Of a stretch of 64,000 bases of DNA, positions 34,959 to 44,732 are shown one piece after another. Both the position numbers and the translations under genes were made by a program. How positions within the stretch are numbered: the stretch's first letter is position 1; every line of letters starts with the position of its first letter. This stretch comes from Allobaculum mucilyticum (GTDB taxonomy: Bacteria > Bacillota_I > Bacilli_A > Erysipelotrichales > Erysipelotrichaceae). The notes below the pieces were generated by a model, which had not been told where the DNA came from, searched no databases, and saw only the letters and a list, made by a program, of their open reading frames with translations. The DNA lies in NCBI RefSeq assembly GCF_022701195.1, contig NZ_CP078089.1:682001-746000 (forward strand), read 5' to 3'.

Positions 34959-35486
34959 ATGTCAAAGCGCACAAAGAATAAAGGATCCGTCTGTCTGTAC
35001 AATCTGATATTTCCGATCTATTTCATCATGCTGGTGTCGCCATTGATGTGGCTGATCATGATCTGCGGCAATTTCGCGATCGATTCGCTGGTTCTTCTTG
35101 TGGCCCTCAGCATTCTCCATCTGCCCCGCTCGATCTGGAAGAAGTCCATTCTGCGTGTTTTCCTTTTCGGTTTTCTGAGCGATCTGATTGGTGCTTTTGT
35201 TTCCAGTCTTTTAATATGGGGAGTCTGGCTGATTCCAGGCCTCAGTGATCTGATTTCTTTTCCAATCCTGCTGGAGGATATCGCATTGCCTCTTGTCGGC
35301 GTACTCGTTGCGGCTTTCTGTATTTACAAGTTCAACCGGCGCTTTTCCTTTCGAAAAACAAAGTTGAATCCTGATAAGATCCGCAAACTGTCCCTGACTC
35401 TTTGCCTGGTTACGACACCCTACTTCATGCTTGTGCCGCTTAACCTCTGGTACGACCTGCTCAACTGGTTCACTATGATATTCTGA
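34959..35486 (+). CDS. Unknown membrane protein
   Basis: 175 aa with about five membrane spans (residues roughly 12-33, 38-53, 63-88, 95-118, 145-165) and basic cytoplasmic loops (RSIWKKS, FRKTKLNPDKIRK). No family recognised. AGAGAGGGAT precedes the ATG. It is monocistronic with its own terminator. Confidence 0.6.
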   Translation: MSKRTKNKGSVCLYNLIFPIYFIMLVSPLMWLIMICGNFAIDSLVLLVALSILHLPRSIWKKSILRVFLFGFLSDLIGAFVSSLLIWGVWLIPGLSDLISFPILLEDIALPLVGVLVAAFCIYKFNRRFSFRKTKLNPDKIRKLSLTLCLVTTPYFMLVPLNLWYDLLNWFTMIF

Positions 35487-35507
35487 TCAATTCATCCGAT
35501 TATGCAC

Positions 35508-35553
35508 AAAAGGCATCGAACTTCCGCTAATCAGCGGGATTCGATGCCTTTTC
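35508..35553. terminator. Bidirectional terminator
   Basis: AAAAGGCATCGAA... pairs with ...TTCGATGCCTTTT, with an inner CCGCT / AGCGG stem. It lies between two convergent genes (34959 and yitT). Confidence 0.85.
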
Positions 35554-35660
35554 TGTCTGTTCTGTTCGATGCATGCTTTCGGACCTCGAAGGAATCGAAA
35601 TCCGGATCATTGCCTGCGTGAAAGAATAATCGATCAAAAACAATAGCTATTAGAAGAAGA

Positions 35661-36620
35661 CTACTCCATCAGACGACGTTCGAAGTTGCCCAGTACGGCT
35701 TTGCCTTTTGTCAGAAGGAAGAACGCATTCGGGTCATATTCATGAACAAGTTTTTTGACGTAACGGACTTCATAGCGGTTCATAACGCAGAGCAGAACTT
35801 CTTTGCCCTCGCCCGTATAAGCGCCTTCGCCCGGCCACCAGGTGACACCGCGGCGGGTCTTTTCAAGAATCTGGTATTTCAGTTCTGGGTTGGTCGTAAT
35901 GATCGTTGCGGACATGGAAATGTTTTGCAGGTGAACCTGGTCAGAAACAAAGTACATGATGACAATGAACAGCGTGGAATACAGGGCGTTCTGGATGCCA
36001 TATACATAGATCGCAAATGCCTCAACGAATGCGTTGACGATGTAGGAAATCTTGCCGACGGAGAATCCAGGCTTGGTGACGGAATAATAGACACCAAGAA
36101 TATCCAGACCGCCAGCCGATCCGGCAGACTGCAGACACAGACCGATACCTAATCCGGCGGTGATCGCACCGAAGATAACACTGGTCAGCGGTTCATCGAA
36201 AATTGGCTGAGACGGTACAGTCAGGAAGGACAGCAGTGTCGACTGAATCACAATGGAAACGATTGTCTTGCACAGAAAGCTCTTCGACAAATATTTCCAT
36301 GCTAGGATAAACAGCGGCACGTTGAGCGCCATGTTGATCAGACCGGACAGCCGGTTGGAATGAGTAATCAGCTGAGACGTGATCTGCGCGATACCGATCA
36401 GACCGCCTGTATTGAATTTCCATGGCGAGATAAACAGCGTAACGCCGACACCAAAGATAATACTGCCCACCGTCAGCAGAAAATACTGATACACGACATG
36501 CTTAACAGAGGGCTTCTGCGGTGCTGGCGGGCTCATGTGTTTTGCGCCAGGGGGAACGGATCCTGCAGCTGCTGCAGGATCCTGGGCAGAACCTGTCTGC
36601 CGGTTTGGATTTGAAGACAT
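35661..36620 (-). CDS. YitT-family membrane protein
   Basis: 319 aa. A Pro/Ala-rich cytoplasmic N-terminus (1-38) is followed by five or six spans with the family motifs GVTLFISPWKFNTGG and AGSAGGLDILG, then the cytoplasmic DUF2179 domain (about 225-315: TTNPELKYQILEKTRRGVTWW, VMNRYEVRYVKKLV). The family (DUF161 plus DUF2179) is widespread in Bacillota with several paralogues per genome; substrates are not firmly known. AAAGGAG lies upstream of the ATG. Confidence 0.92.
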   Translation of the reverse strand: MSSNPNRQTGSAQDPAAAAGSVPPGAKHMSPPAPQKPSVKHVVYQYFLLTVGSIIFGVGVTLFISPWKFNTGGLIGIAQITSQLITHSNRLSGLINMALNVPLFILAWKYLSKSFLCKTIVSIVIQSTLLSFLTVPSQPIFDEPLTSVIFGAITAGLGIGLCLQSAGSAGGLDILGVYYSVTKPGFSVGKISYIVNAFVEAFAIYVYGIQNALYSTLFIVIMYFVSDQVHLQNISMSATIITTNPELKYQILEKTRRGVTWWPGEGAYTGEGKEVLLCVMNRYEVRYVKKLVHEYDPNAFFLLTKGKAVLGNFERRLME

Positions 36621-36850
36621 AAAAACTGCACTCCTTTAATTCTTTGATCGACCGGCCCCTGTCTGCACCCAGGTTCCAGACAGGCAATACCAGCCGTTTT
36701 TATAACACTGCATAATGATTGTGTTCTCAATTGAACCGAATGATCGGTCTTTTGCACAGAAGATATTTATTCCAGACTGCTCTCTTTCCGGATTACGAAT
36801 TCATGCCGGAAAAAGAACATAAACATGGGGGTTGCTGGATAAACGGACCC

Positions 36851-38284
36851 TTATCGCGGTTCCGTCTGTACTTCTTCTGCTGCGGCATCGTCACGGATGA
36901 GATGACTGGATGGTGTCAGGCGCAGACCTTTGGGCAACTTATTGGTAATCCGGCCAGATGAGCTCTTGCCAAATCCGTAGGGAACTCCCCGGTAACAAAG
37001 AGCTCTGTAGCCTGCCGGTGCTGCAATGGAAAGCTGAGTGCCATGGTAATAGTCATCCATAGCCTGAAGATCCGTTTCTGTTTTCGTTTTCAGATGCTTT
37101 GCAGCTGTCAAACAGAGATAGAAGGCAAACGCCGGTTCAAAGCGTTTCTTAGTGACCGTACCGATCTGAACGCCCTGCCGCAGAACCTTGCCTTTTTTCA
37201 GATTCAGAAACGGTGTATTGCTTCCGTAGACCTGCATTCCGTCTTTTGAATCCTGAGTCTGGTAATACGCAAATCCGCCGTTTGTGCCGTTTTCTTCAAG
37301 CTGCTCATCCAGAAACTTCTCCGCTTCTTTTGGAAGAGCATCGCTCTTTTTCAAAAGAGAGGATTTTTTCTTTGCGCTCTGCTCCTGCTCAGGGCTTTCC
37401 TTTTTACCGATTCTGGCGACAAAGTGACCTTCTCCGCCATCCATCGGAAAAATCCTGCGGACCATTGCAGCCTGTTCTTCATTCAGGCCGCCGATCGGAT
37501 ACCCGCTGCGGCCCCAGTCGCCTTCAATGGGAAGAAGAAGGGCATCGTCAAATGTCTCAAGGATCCATGCGACGTTCTCTTCGTTTTCTTCCGGTGCATA
37601 GGTACAGGTCGAATACACCATTGAACCGCCCGGCTTTAATGCCTGCCAGGCTTCTTTGAGGATGTCCTTCTGCCTTGCTGAACAGAGCAGGACATTAGCA
37701 ATCGACCATTCATCTCTTGCGGCATTATGCTTTTTCATCATCCCCTCGCCCGAACACGGGGCATCAACGAGGAGTTTATCGAAGAATGCCGGCAGCTGTC
37801 TGCACAGCGTTTTCGAATCCATATTGGTTACCGCAAAATTCTCTGCACCCATCCTCTCTAGATTGGACAGAAGAATCTGTGCACGCTTCGGTTCGATTTC
37901 GTTGCTCAGAAGATAGCCGTTTTCGCCCAGTGCTTCCAGAATCTGGGTGCTCTTGGAACCCGGTGCCGCGCACAGGTCAAGGACAGAATCATCCGGCTTT
38001 ACATCCAGAGCACTGACCGCGCTTCCGGCTGACGGCTCCTGCAAATAGAACAGTCCCTGCAGATGAGCCGGATGCAGACCATAGCGGCCGTGAATGTACC
38101 AGGTGTTTCTGGCAAACGGAGACGGCTTTCTCAGAAAGCCAAGTTCTTCTCTGGTTACAGAAACCGGCTGCTTGCGCGGCGAAAGGCGCAGAGCCTGACT
38201 CTGCTCCTGATCAAAGGCATCCAGCCATGCGCTGTAGTCTTCTTTGAGCAGATCTTTCATTCTTTTTTCAAATAATTCATCCAT
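36851..38284 (-). CDS. rsmF: 16S rRNA m5C methyltransferase, RsmF type
   Basis: 477 aa from the ATG at 38284; the open frame further upstream looks non-coding. The SAM-binding motif LDLCAAPGSKSTQ, the two catalytic-region cysteine motifs DAPCSGEGM and YSTCTYAPEENE, and the C-terminal PUA-like region (about 370-460) match the RsmF/YebU group that makes 5-methylcytosine in 16S rRNA. The linker at about 310-345 is low-complexity and lysine-rich. It is cytoplasmic and monocistronic. Confidence 0.92.
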   Translation of the reverse strand: MDELFEKRMKDLLKEDYSAWLDAFDQEQSQALRLSPRKQPVSVTREELGFLRKPSPFARNTWYIHGRYGLHPAHLQGLFYLQEPSAGSAVSALDVKPDDSVLDLCAAPGSKSTQILEALGENGYLLSNEIEPKRAQILLSNLERMGAENFAVTNMDSKTLCRQLPAFFDKLLVDAPCSGEGMMKKHNAARDEWSIANVLLCSARQKDILKEAWQALKPGGSMVYSTCTYAPEENEENVAWILETFDDALLLPIEGDWGRSGYPIGGLNEEQAAMVRRIFPMDGGEGHFVARIGKKESPEQEQSAKKKSSLLKKSDALPKEAEKFLDEQLEENGTNGGFAYYQTQDSKDGMQVYGSNTPFLNLKKGKVLRQGVQIGTVTKKRFEPAFAFYLCLTAAKHLKTKTETDLQAMDDYYHGTQLSIAAPAGYRALCYRGVPYGFGKSSSGRITNKLPKGLRLTPSSHLIRDDAAAEEVQTEPR

Positions 38285-38774
38285 ATCGCATTTCCCTGCC
38301 ATCCTTACTATGAATATACCGTGTCCTGAGTCTGAAACCCGGCCTGCTGAACTTCTTTTCTGAAAGCATCCCTGCCGCAGATTCCAGCCAGGATGCTTCC
38401 ACAAAGAACACACCGCCTGAAGCAGGGGTGTTTATCCCTCTTCAGCCGGTGTGCTGATCTGTGTTCTTCATTCTTCTTGTTCTTCATTCTTCTTGCGTGC
38501 TTATCATAGATCAGTTTCAGACAAAATTGGCGGATTAGCTTGTCCCCGAATCACAATTCACACACGGCTTCGACAATCCCATTCTGCTTCATTATATTCC
38601 TGTGAACTGATCTGAATCCGGCAGCCGATCCCGCCTCATTCAGCAGAATCTGCCAGTGTTCCAGGCTGGAAAAGACGCCATTCTCATCTTCTTCTTACTA
38701 TCCTCTTTTTTTATTCCTTCATCTGTTCCCATCTGTTCCCATCTGTTCTCCCCATCCACTGAAAAAGGGACAAT
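38285..38774. other. Intergenic region with hairpin and short repeats
   Basis: No gene seen. A long hairpin at about 38407-38452 (ACACCGCCTGAAG / CTTCAGCCGGTGT, one mismatch) could end a lost plus-strand transcript. CATCTGTTCC occurs three times in tandem from 38720. Confidence 0.4.
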
Positions 38775-38933
38775 CTAAAATTTCTTGAGGTTTTCGCCTC
38801 TCTGAGACTTATGGGTATTGAAAGAGCTTTCCGCACGAAATACAGTTAGGAGTAACAAAGCGTAAAAAAAGGACGAAACCCCATTTGAAGTTGGCCACTC
38901 AAAAGGTTTCGTCCTGCCCAGAAAGGCATCTAT

Positions 38934-39485
38934 ATGATAACAATCGGACATCCCCTTAACAACGATCTCCTTAAGAATACAGATTCGGATCCGACTGCTA
39001 TCCAACATCACCTTCAGTCTGAATACAACCAGGACTACGATCATTTTATGGCTGGTCATCCTGTCTGCCCTGATTGCGGACATCGGCTGTACCGCCATGA
39101 CACATGCAACCGAAGTGTTAAGATCCAATCGGCACAAACCGTAGTAAGCCTCACTATCCACCGAGTCCATTGCCCACATTGCGGCAGAACCCATCGTGTT
39201 CTGCCGCTTTTCGTCATTCCCAGCTTCCAGATCTGCAGCGACACCGCTGCTGAAATCATTCAGCTTCACAACAGTGGAAAGCCAGTTTCCAAGCAGTCCA
39301 ACGGACTGGTTGATGCATCGACGGCCTACCGCTTTCTAAACCAGATGAAGAAGCGCTTTTCTGCCGTTCTTAAACGACTGCGCACTTTCAACGATCTATT
39401 CACATGTTCCGCAGTAAAAATCGGTCCTTACCTGATGATTTCTCCTGGATTTCTGCATTTTTCGATTTTTCAACCTATAACGTGA
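38934..39485 (+). CDS. DUF6431-like zinc-finger protein of the transposon
   Basis: 183 aa. Two CxxC pairs (PVCPDCGH and VHCPHCGR) followed by THRVLPLFVIP match the DUF6431 zinc-binding module found with transposases. The C-terminal part is helical (DASTAYRFLNQMKKRF). It lacks a DDE catalytic core and may be a truncated transposase or a DNA-binding accessory. No clear Shine-Dalgarno is seen; the region between it and the next gene reads AAGGAGG. Confidence 0.6.
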   Translation: MITIGHPLNNDLLKNTDSDPTAIQHHLQSEYNQDYDHFMAGHPVCPDCGHRLYRHDTCNRSVKIQSAQTVVSLTIHRVHCPHCGRTHRVLPLFVIPSFQICSDTAAEIIQLHNSGKPVSKQSNGLVDASTAYRFLNQMKKRFSAVLKRLRTFNDLFTCSAVKIGPYLMISPGFLHFSIFQPIT

Positions 39486-39536
39486 CGCGTCATTTCTCCT
39501 CCTATGAGAATCTGCCATCACTAAGGAGGAAGGACT

Positions 39537-40854
39537 ATGCGCAAGAAGGCAGAAACCCGTAATGTACCGATAACTTCTCTCGAAAATTCCGTTCTTGAGC
39601 TCTATGGACTAGATCAGAACGCCGTCGAGAGTCTTTCGTCTACCAATCTGGGTGATTTAGTCATTATCAACGTCACTTTAAAACCGGATTATCCACCCTG
39701 TCCAAGATGCGGACATGAGCATCCGAATGTCTGTAACTACGTGGACAAAACAATAACTCATTCAATTCTTCATAACTGCCGCTGTCAGATTAACTATCAT
39801 GCCCGCCGCTATAAATGTCCGGTATGTAATCGTACCTGGTATGAATTTAATCCCTTTCGACGATCATGTCCAGATCCCCAAAGCGACAACGCTTCCCCGC
39901 GTGCTGCAGCTTGACGAGACTTATTCCTTTAAGTCGGGAACCTCAGTCTATGTATACATGCTTCTGGACTACGACACACAGACCGCTGTTGATCTGCTTC
40001 CCAGCCGGAAAAAGCAGGATCTTATCGACTTCTTCAGCAGTTTCCCGCTGGAAGAGAGACAAAAAGTTCGGTTTATTGCAGCGGATATGTACGAGACTTA
40101 CAGGGTTGTCTGTAAAAAGTTCTTTCCAGACGCGATCTATGCCTGTGACAGGTTCCATGTGATGCAGGAATTCAACAGGCGACTGACTGAGGTCCGCATC
40201 CGGACGATGAAAGGCACCCTGAAAGGGTCCGATGAATATTACCTTCTGAAACACCAGAATCACCTTCTCGGAATTAAGCCCAATGCAAAAAAGAGGATTA
40301 AAAATCCAGATCCATATTCGAAGAAGAAAGATATTTGGGTAAACGTATTTGATCCGAACGGTGAACGCACCTACAATGCCCACTTCAAGACGTGGTTAAA
40401 CGAGTATGAGCTCCGTGAGCTTCTGCTGAGTATCAGCGATGATCTTACGGAAGCCTATGAAATGCGAAATACCCTGAGCGAGTTCTTTAGAAATGGAACA
40501 AAGGCGGATGCCGCCGATCGGCTGCAGGTCATTCTCGCAGATCTTAACCGGTCCCAGGTTAAGGAACTTAACGCATTCGGACAGACTGTAGTCAACTGGT
40601 TCAGGGAGATCGTTAATTCTTTCGAGATCGTCAAGACGGAGTACGTCGTTGACAAGAAGAACGGAAAAGCTCGAAGAAAGGATCACCGGCTGACTTCTTC
40701 TATGATCGAAAATCGAAACAAACTCGTGAAACAGATCAAGAACAACGCGAATGGATACACGAACTGGAAGCGATTCAGAAATCGCGTCCTGTACGTATTG
40801 AATCGGCCAGCCTTTAGATTGGAGCCGTTCGAGAAAGAAGACAAGGGAACGTAA
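39537..40854 (+). pseudogene. ISL3-family transposase, internally deleted and frameshifted
   Basis: Frame 1 (39537-39914) begins with the ISL3 zinc finger (CPRCGHEH, then CPVCNRTWYEFNPF). At about 39857 the coding frame jumps to frame 2, which continues DDHVQIPKATTLPRVLQLDE into the catalytic domain (DLLPSRKKQDL, RFHVMQEFNRRL, SMIENRNKLVK) to 40854. The roughly 55-60 residues of HTH normally found between NPF and DDHVQIP are absent, so an internal deletion shifted the frame. AAGGAGGAAGGACT precedes the ATG. It should be inactive. Confidence 0.8.
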
Positions 40855-40954
40855 TGACAGTCCAGGTTCCCCTTTAAACAAAAATGAGGTTTTGAAACCT
40901 CAAGCTTTTGAAAAGCTCGCAGGTATCAAAACCTCAACAAAATTTAGAGCGCCG

Positions 40955-41017
40955 AAAAAGGGAGCAAACAGCTCTGCCGGTCAATGTAATCCGGCATTCT
41001 GTAAAGCTCCCTTTTTT
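40955..41017 (-). terminator. Terminator of the exonuclease gene
   Basis: AAAAAGGGAGC pairs with GCTCCCTTTTT, with an inner GCCGG / CCGGC stem. It is T-rich on both strands and lies about 150 bases past the exonuclease stop. Confidence 0.8.
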
Positions 41018-41162
41018 ATCACACGTTTCTGTCGGCTGAAACCTGATCCATTCATCCCCGCCAGCATTAAAGCTGGAATTGAATGAATTCTGTTCCTGAT
41101 GTATGAGTTCGAAATAAGCAGACGACCGTTCTGTAAAGCAGGTCCTGAACCTTCTTTTCTTT

Positions 41163-42803
41163 TTATTTCCGTCTTGCAGCTGGGTTCTGCTGCTTGTACA
41201 GAAGCTGAACTGCTTTGCTTCGCCTTGCTTCAAGCTCTCCAACTGCCTTCTTACAGGAAGCTGAATTCGGGTCAGAACATGGATTTTCTACTGAGAACCG
41301 ATTGATTCCTTCCTCACAGATCAGAATCTCATTCTGATAATCCTTCAGCTTCCGGTAGGCTTTGGAATATGAAACATATAAACCGGGGACACAATATCCA
41401 TACTCACGAGCCTGGTCTAACAGTGCCACGGCTTCCAGGAGATCGCTGCGCGTGCCTTTTTTCCGCTTCTCTTCCGCTCGTTCAATATAGGGAACTCCCT
41501 GATCAAACCCTTTATTCCAGTCATATTTGTTTCTGGTCTGGGAAAGCGGCTTTCTCGTCACTGGAACATCGATCGTCACCATATCTCTGGTGATTTCCGC
41601 TTCCTGTCGGACTACAGGTATGGCTTCTATCTGGCTCGGATCGAGTTCTTCAATCAGCTGATTCATCGTCTGAACAGAAAGCTGAAGCATCTCCGGCAGC
41701 TGCTTCCTGTAGCGGGCTCTCTCGAGAGGAAAAGTTGTAAAGAATGAATCTCTGCTCTCACACACTTTTTTATATTGGACGAAGAAGTACTTCTGAAGAC
41801 TGGATAACTGTGCTGGATGGGTGAAGAATACACGCTTGTATCCTGCTCCTCCTTCACTGGCTGTACAGTCTTCAATCGGGTTTTCAGAATTGGTTAAAGC
41901 TTCTTTATCAACAATGAAATAGTGTCCTTTCTTCGCAAATTTGAATCTGGCGACTTCGTAGAAAGAACTGATCGTTACATACCCGCTGCTGTTTCTGTAA
42001 TATGTGAAATCTTCTGCATGGGCGCCTTTTTCCAGAAGCAGTTTCTGAATATAGGCACAGACCGCCATCTCTTCAACGGAGGGGATGTTCTTTGGCTCCA
42101 GGCAGTACTCCTGTGGATCTTTTTTGGACTTTGGCGCCAGCTGAAGCAGGATCTCTCCGCAGACCAGAGCATCCGATGACGCACGATGGGCTTGCTTATT
42201 CACTAATCCCATATGGGTGGCAACTGTATCCTGCTTGTAGTTTGGCAATCCTTTAATCAGACTCCGTGAGGCATGGAGCGTATCAAAGTACTGAAAATTT
42301 CTGGTGACTCCATATCGGTTTAACGCGTTCTTCAGAAACGAAAAATCAAAATTTGCATTATGGCCGACAAAGATCAAATGGTGACGCGAATACTTGTCGA
42401 AAAATGCCAGCAACGCCTCCAGGGCTGTCCACTCATCCGGCGCATATTTCACCATTTCATCGGTGATTCCATTGACTGCGGTTGCCGCCGGAGGGATCCG
42501 TCTTCCCGGATTAACCAGTGTAGAAAACTCTTCAACCGGTTCTCCATTTTCAAAAGCGATCCCACCAATTTCAATGATCCGGTCTGCATCCGGAGAAAGT
42601 CCCGTTGTTTCCAGGTCGAACGCAATGAAGAACTCGTTAATCTGACGGCATTTTCCCCTGGTGAGCTTTACGTATTCACTCTGGCAGTTTCCTCTCTGTG
42701 CTACAGCTTTTTCTGGTCTGGGAGGAACTGCCGGAGGAACTGCCGGAGGCCTGACGGCTTCCATTGAATCTTTCTGTTTCCTGAACAAGTCGAATAATCC
42801 CAT
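41163..42803 (-). CDS. DEDDh 3'-5' exonuclease with a long C-terminal extension
   Basis: 546 aa. Residues about 58-222 form a DnaQ-like exonuclease with motif I FDLETTG, motif II HNANFDFSFL and motif III HRASSDA (DEDDh type). The N-terminus has a short proline-rich repeat (VPPAVPPR). The C-terminal 300 residues are not assigned; a helical TPR-like stretch lies near 455-520 (ALLDQAREYGY, YSKAYRKLKDYQNEI). The enzyme should trim 3' ends in DNA repair or RNA turnover. AGAAGGTG lies before the ATG. Confidence 0.85.
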   Translation of the reverse strand: MGLFDLFRKQKDSMEAVRPPAVPPAVPPRPEKAVAQRGNCQSEYVKLTRGKCRQINEFFIAFDLETTGLSPDADRIIEIGGIAFENGEPVEEFSTLVNPGRRIPPAATAVNGITDEMVKYAPDEWTALEALLAFFDKYSRHHLIFVGHNANFDFSFLKNALNRYGVTRNFQYFDTLHASRSLIKGLPNYKQDTVATHMGLVNKQAHRASSDALVCGEILLQLAPKSKKDPQEYCLEPKNIPSVEEMAVCAYIQKLLLEKGAHAEDFTYYRNSSGYVTISSFYEVARFKFAKKGHYFIVDKEALTNSENPIEDCTASEGGAGYKRVFFTHPAQLSSLQKYFFVQYKKVCESRDSFFTTFPLERARYRKQLPEMLQLSVQTMNQLIEELDPSQIEAIPVVRQEAEITRDMVTIDVPVTRKPLSQTRNKYDWNKGFDQGVPYIERAEEKRKKGTRSDLLEAVALLDQAREYGYCVPGLYVSYSKAYRKLKDYQNEILICEEGINRFSVENPCSDPNSASCKKAVGELEARRSKAVQLLYKQQNPAARRK

Positions 42804-42843
42804 ACTGTTTCACCTTCTTTATTAAATTCAATTTTAGCGAACG

Positions 42844-42879
42844 TGAATATGGAATCAAAGATGAATATGGAATCAAAGA
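42844..42879. repeat. 18-bp perfect tandem duplication
   Basis: TGAATATGGAATCAAAGA occurs twice in direct succession, 40 bases upstream of the exonuclease start. The rest of the 42804-43236 gap shows a small hairpin (GCCTCAT / ATGAGGC, 42941-42959) and no gene. Confidence 0.9.
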
Positions 42880-43236
42880 AAGGATAAGCTGATCGAATTC
42901 TCTCATTCAAGCAGTAATTATTTTCTGATTCGGCAATCCTGCCTCATAAAGAATGAGGCATCCAATTCAATATATTTTCGGTTGTACGGTTCCTGATTTT
43001 CTGTGAAGCGGAAGTCTTCGGTATCATCCACAGCTCGCCGATCACATGCAGGTCAGCAAAAAAATCTGCATCGAAACAGATCAGAAGCTTTATGAGGGCT
43101 GCCAGCTTCTGGCTCTGATGCTTCATCCGCGTCCTACCGCATTCAGACCCCTTTCCATATTGTTATTCCAGCCGGAGTTCTTTCGTCGCCCCCTCCAGAC
43201 TTGCGCACGAACAGGGAGGGTAAGAATTCCGATCAG

Positions 43237-44259
43237 TCACTTCGTAAAGTATTTTTCCGGCCTCACACGGCAGGCAAACTGAGAACAGGTTGCCGGCTTA
43301 TCCCATCCGCATCCAAAAGCAAAATCAGCAGTCCTGGAAAAATACTCTGCAGCTTCATCAAATGAACTTCGGATTGTAAAAAGTTCGATATGAATATGCG
43401 GTCCGGTGGAATTGCCCGTATTGCCGCTCAGTGCAATGACATCTCCCTGTCGGACCTGCTGTCCAGCCCGGACTTTCAGGCGGCTTGAAAGATGAGCAAA
43501 GGTGATGCCGTACAGCTTTGAATTGCTTCGGGCAATCATGGCAATCGTATTTCCGCCGCCATAAGGCCAGCCGATCCAGTTTCCCAGATACCCGCCTCCA
43601 TCACCTGTTACGGCGCTGGCATAGACAATCACTCCATCCGCCGGAGCGATCACATTGGAATACATCGGGGCAGCCAGATCCATCCCCAGATGTATGGCTC
43701 CGGATGGATAGGCCCAGGTTCCGGCTGAAATCATTCCGGATGCAGGCAGAAGAAGATTGCTGCTGCCATCCCCTTCCTCAAGGTCTGCATAATCAGCAGC
43801 CGGACATGCTTTTTCAAAACCGCTTCCGCTTCCTTCAACATTTGATGGTCCGCCCGAGGGCAAAGACAGTTTCCCTTCGTAGAGCTGTTCAAGAACGTCA
43901 CCAGGCGCTCTGGACAGATCAGGCTGCTCCAATCCTGCAGCCTGTTTTTCTTCCAGCAAACGAAGGGCTTCATCTGCCTTGCGAAGATGTTCAAGTCGGG
44001 CATCTACACGCTTTGAAGCCTCATCAAACCAGATCTGCATGGACCGCTTCTGCTCGCTTTCTGCAGCATGAGCAAGTGAGTCCTGCTTTTTCTGCAGACG
44101 GAAAGCACCCTCTTCCAGACGAACAGAGGATTCAAGGATGTCTTTACGGACTGCCTGTAAAACTACAGGAGAGATAGATAAGTGCTTCTGTGCATAATCG
44201 GCTGGTACTGGCGAGCAGATAATCACTGCGCAAAGAAGCAGATCAGTGAGTATGTTCAT
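43237..44259 (-). CDS. M23-family peptidase with coiled coil (EnvC/NlpD-like)
   Basis: 340 aa from the ATG at 44259. An N-terminal signal-like segment (LLLCAVIICSPVPADYA) is followed by a coiled coil (about 35-105) and a LytM/M23 domain with zinc motifs HLGMDLA and HIHIEL, plus GGGNTIAM and AHLSSRLKVRAGQQV. All metal and catalytic residues appear present. The layout suits a secreted cell-wall endopeptidase or amidase activator. No convincing ribosome binding site is visible. Confidence 0.85.
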   Translation of the reverse strand: MNILTDLLLCAVIICSPVPADYAQKHLSISPVVLQAVRKDILESSVRLEEGAFRLQKKQDSLAHAAESEQKRSMQIWFDEASKRVDARLEHLRKADEALRLLEEKQAAGLEQPDLSRAPGDVLEQLYEGKLSLPSGGPSNVEGSGSGFEKACPAADYADLEEGDGSSNLLLPASGMISAGTWAYPSGAIHLGMDLAAPMYSNVIAPADGVIVYASAVTGDGGGYLGNWIGWPYGGGNTIAMIARSNSKLYGITFAHLSSRLKVRAGQQVRQGDVIALSGNTGNSTGPHIHIELFTIRSSFDEAAEYFSRTADFAFGCGWDKPATCSQFACRVRPEKYFTK

Positions 44260-44540
44260 ACTCAACCGTACGTTCAGGCATCCCGAAGTTTAAAACACAC
44301 TTTCTGTTTCAGCAAAACCGCACAGAAAGCAGATCAGACAAAGGTCAGAAAGGCGATTATTATCGTGATGAAAATCCTGTAAAACTTCCCTGGATGCTGA
44401 GATCCTTGCCAGAAATCGATGAAGAAAACATCAGTTTTTGTCCAGGTTCCCTGCCTTTATCGCTTTATATCCAGTCCGTACTTCGCGCTTCGTTTACACA
44501 TCCAAGTTTGACCGCTGAACGATTCTGTGAATAAATCTCA

Positions 44541-44586
44541 CAGAAAAAGCCCCTTTCAACCGGTGCATCTGCCGGATCAGGGGCTG
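44541..44586 (-). terminator. Terminator without an intact gene upstream
   Basis: On the minus strand AGCCCCTGATCCGG... pairs with ...CCGGTTGAAAGGGGCT and is followed by TTTTTC. The next gene upstream is only the transposase of IS copy B, so its own gene was probably cut by that IS. Confidence 0.65.
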
Positions 44587-44592
44587 CTCAAT

Positions 44593-44732
44593 CTATGTGA
44601 AGTCTATTGGAAATGTGTCTGGAATATACATCAGCTGCCAGATGATCATCACCCAATAAACGCATAATAAATTTATAATATAAATCCAATTCTCTTTATA
44701 GCCTTCGATTGTATTTTATTATTGTTGTTATT
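44593..44732 (-). other. Possible C-terminal remnant of a membrane protein
   Basis: Just before the orphan terminator a minus-strand frame ending at 44593 reads LLCVYWVMIIWQLMYIPDTF, a hydrophobic tail. The frame has stops close to the IS edge, so only about 40 codons are open. It could be the tail of a gene broken by IS copy B, or chance in AT-rich DNA. Confidence 0.2.

Larger units (their letters stand above)
38775..40947 (+). mobile_element. Decayed transposon with ISL3-type transposase
   Basis: Imperfect 20-bp inverted repeats (CTAAAATTTCTTGAGGTTTT at 38775; the partner at 40928-40947 matches 17 of 20) enclose two genes. A 10-bp direct repeat GAAAAAGGGA lies just outside (38761-38770 and 40954-40963) and may be the target duplication, but the right copy is also part of a terminator, so it could be chance. 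A hairpin (AGGACGAAACC / GGTTTCGTCCT, 38871-38917) precedes the first gene. Confidence 0.6.

Noticed and set aside
38720-38750. Three CATCTGTTCC units, checked as a possible CRISPR array
   Set aside because: No spacers separate the units and no cas gene is present. It is a simple tandem repeat.
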